NCBI GenBank assembly: GCA_965365445.1
Contig: CBDUBS010000090.1
Span: 1-13,844, forward strand
Direction of reading: 5' to 3'
Length of the DNA stretch: 13,844 nt
Source: CBDUBS01 sp965365445
GTDB taxonomy: Bacteria; Bacteroidota; Rhodothermia; Rhodothermales; DASSAV01
Made by a program: the position numbers and the translations under genes. Below the pieces are notes generated by a model. It did not search any database, was not told where the DNA came from, and was given only the letters and a program-made list of their open reading frames with translations. This document shows positions 13,287-13,844 of this stretch, piece by piece; positions within the stretch are counted from its first letter, which is position 1; the number at the start of each line of letters is the position of its first letter.

Positions 13287-13844
13287 ATGTTCAACCCTCT
13301 TCGACCCCGGGACGGCAGGCCGCGATACCCCCAGACACTTCTCCTGCTCGAGCGAAGTATCGACTGGCGCATCACGGGCAGATGGATGATGTATTCGGCC
13401 ATCGTCGGGGTCATCACGGCACTGGCCGCCCTGGTGTTCACCTATCTGGTAAGCGCCGTTACCGAGCTGGCGCTCGTAGACGGGGTGGGTTACGCCATCC
13501 CGATGCCGGCGGGCGAGGTCGAAACGAGAACGCCTTTCGACCTGGAGAGGGTGCTCAATCCGGCCAACCGGTGGCTTCTGTTTTTCATCCCGGCCCTGGG
13601 CGGTATGCTTTCCGGATGGATCGTGTTCCGGTTCGCTCCGGAGGCCGAAGGGCACGGCACCGATGCGGTAATCCGCGCCTTTCATGAAGGAAGGGGCCTC
13701 ATGTCCTCCAGGGTGCCGGTGGTCAAAACGCTGGCTTCGGCCGTAACCATCGGCACCGGTGGAAGCGCCGGGCGGGAGGGGCCCATCGCGCACATCGGCG
13801 CGGCTATCGGCTCGGTGGTGGCCCAACGGCTGCATCTCTCCGAG
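13287..13844 (+). CDS. CLC-family chloride channel / H+-Cl- antiporter, N-terminal part (truncated by window edge)
   Basis: The 186 visible residues open with MFNPLRPRDG and include a first transmembrane helix (MMYSAIVGVITALAALVFTYL), a second hydrophobic segment (WLLFFIPALGGMLSGWIVF) and the CLC signature TGGSAGREGPIAHIGAAIGS. That signature holds the GREGP loop with the gating glutamate (E148 of E. coli ClcA). The first anion-site motif, GSGIP in ClcA, is EGHGTDAVIRAFH here, a variant I recall from a large bacterial CLC branch. The reading frame is open to the right edge, so the later helices and any CBS domains are not seen. ATG 13287 has no clear Shine-Dalgarno. The 252-base spacer to the divergent DsbA-like gene shows no assignable promoter or other gene. 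CLC proteins move Cl- (often against H+) for pH and osmotic balance. Confidence 0.9.
   Translation, partial: MFNPLRPRDGRPRYPQTLLLLERSIDWRITGRWMMYSAIVGVITALAALVFTYLVSAVTELALVDGVGYAIPMPAGEVETRTPFDLERVLNPANRWLLFFIPALGGMLSGWIVFRFAPEAEGHGTDAVIRAFHEGRGLMSSRVPVVKTLASAVTIGTGGSAGREGPIAHIGAAIGSVVAQRLHLSE

Noticed and set aside
13083..13835. A 250-codon minus-strand frame at the right edge
   Set aside because: It is antisense to the CLC gene, whose GREGP signature and membrane helices are clear.

Overview
The window is a GC-rich bacterial chromosome segment, densely coding on both strands, with no mobile element, tRNA, rRNA or CRISPR array that I can see. The best taxonomic clue is a secreted subtilase ending in a type IX secretion (T9SS) type A sorting domain. 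Together with the high GC content and scarce Shine-Dalgarno sequences, it suggests a Bacteroidota-related lineage such as the Rhodothermota (Rhodothermus/Salinibacter-like). This is inference, not a database match.

Layout. Positions 1-2931 (minus strand) hold a likely three-gene operon, read from the right: an Omp85/BamA-like outer-membrane protein, rsmE (16S rRNA m3U1498 methyltransferase) and the N-terminus of a NudF-type ADP-ribose pyrophosphatase cut by the window edge. Divergent from it, 2972-7208 (plus) carries mutY, whose C-terminal domain keeps a complete Nudix box, then a KP-43-like subtilase with a T9SS tail, then a small membrane-anchored protein of unknown function. That protein ends tail-to-tail, sharing a TTAA, with a minus-strand orphan BtuF-like binding protein (7205-7942) that has no signal peptide.

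A 257-base divergent spacer rich in inverted and direct repeats leads into a stand-alone PAS-domain protein (8200-8625, plus), closed by a clear intrinsic terminator. On the minus strand follow a DUF2179/UPF0316 (YebE-type) membrane protein (8704-9321), a small secreted protein of unknown function (9547-9969) preceded by a perfect 14-bp hairpin, transketolase (10064-12088) and a periplasmic DsbA-like thioredoxin-fold protein (12279-13034). Divergent from the last is a CLC chloride channel/antiporter (13287 onward), cut by the right edge.

Most genes are housekeeping or envelope functions: outer-membrane biogenesis, protein export and disulfide chemistry, ribosome modification, oxidative-damage repair and central carbon metabolism. 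I do not see a convincing new multi-gene system. The most worthwhile leads are the MutY with an intact Nudix catalytic box, the reduced BtuF-like protein lacking its family's usual ligand-loop motifs, the small LSELLGPP-tail protein, the stand-alone PAS protein with its repeat-rich promoter region, and the strong hairpin in front of the unknown secreted protein. No intergenic stretch exceeds 300 bases.
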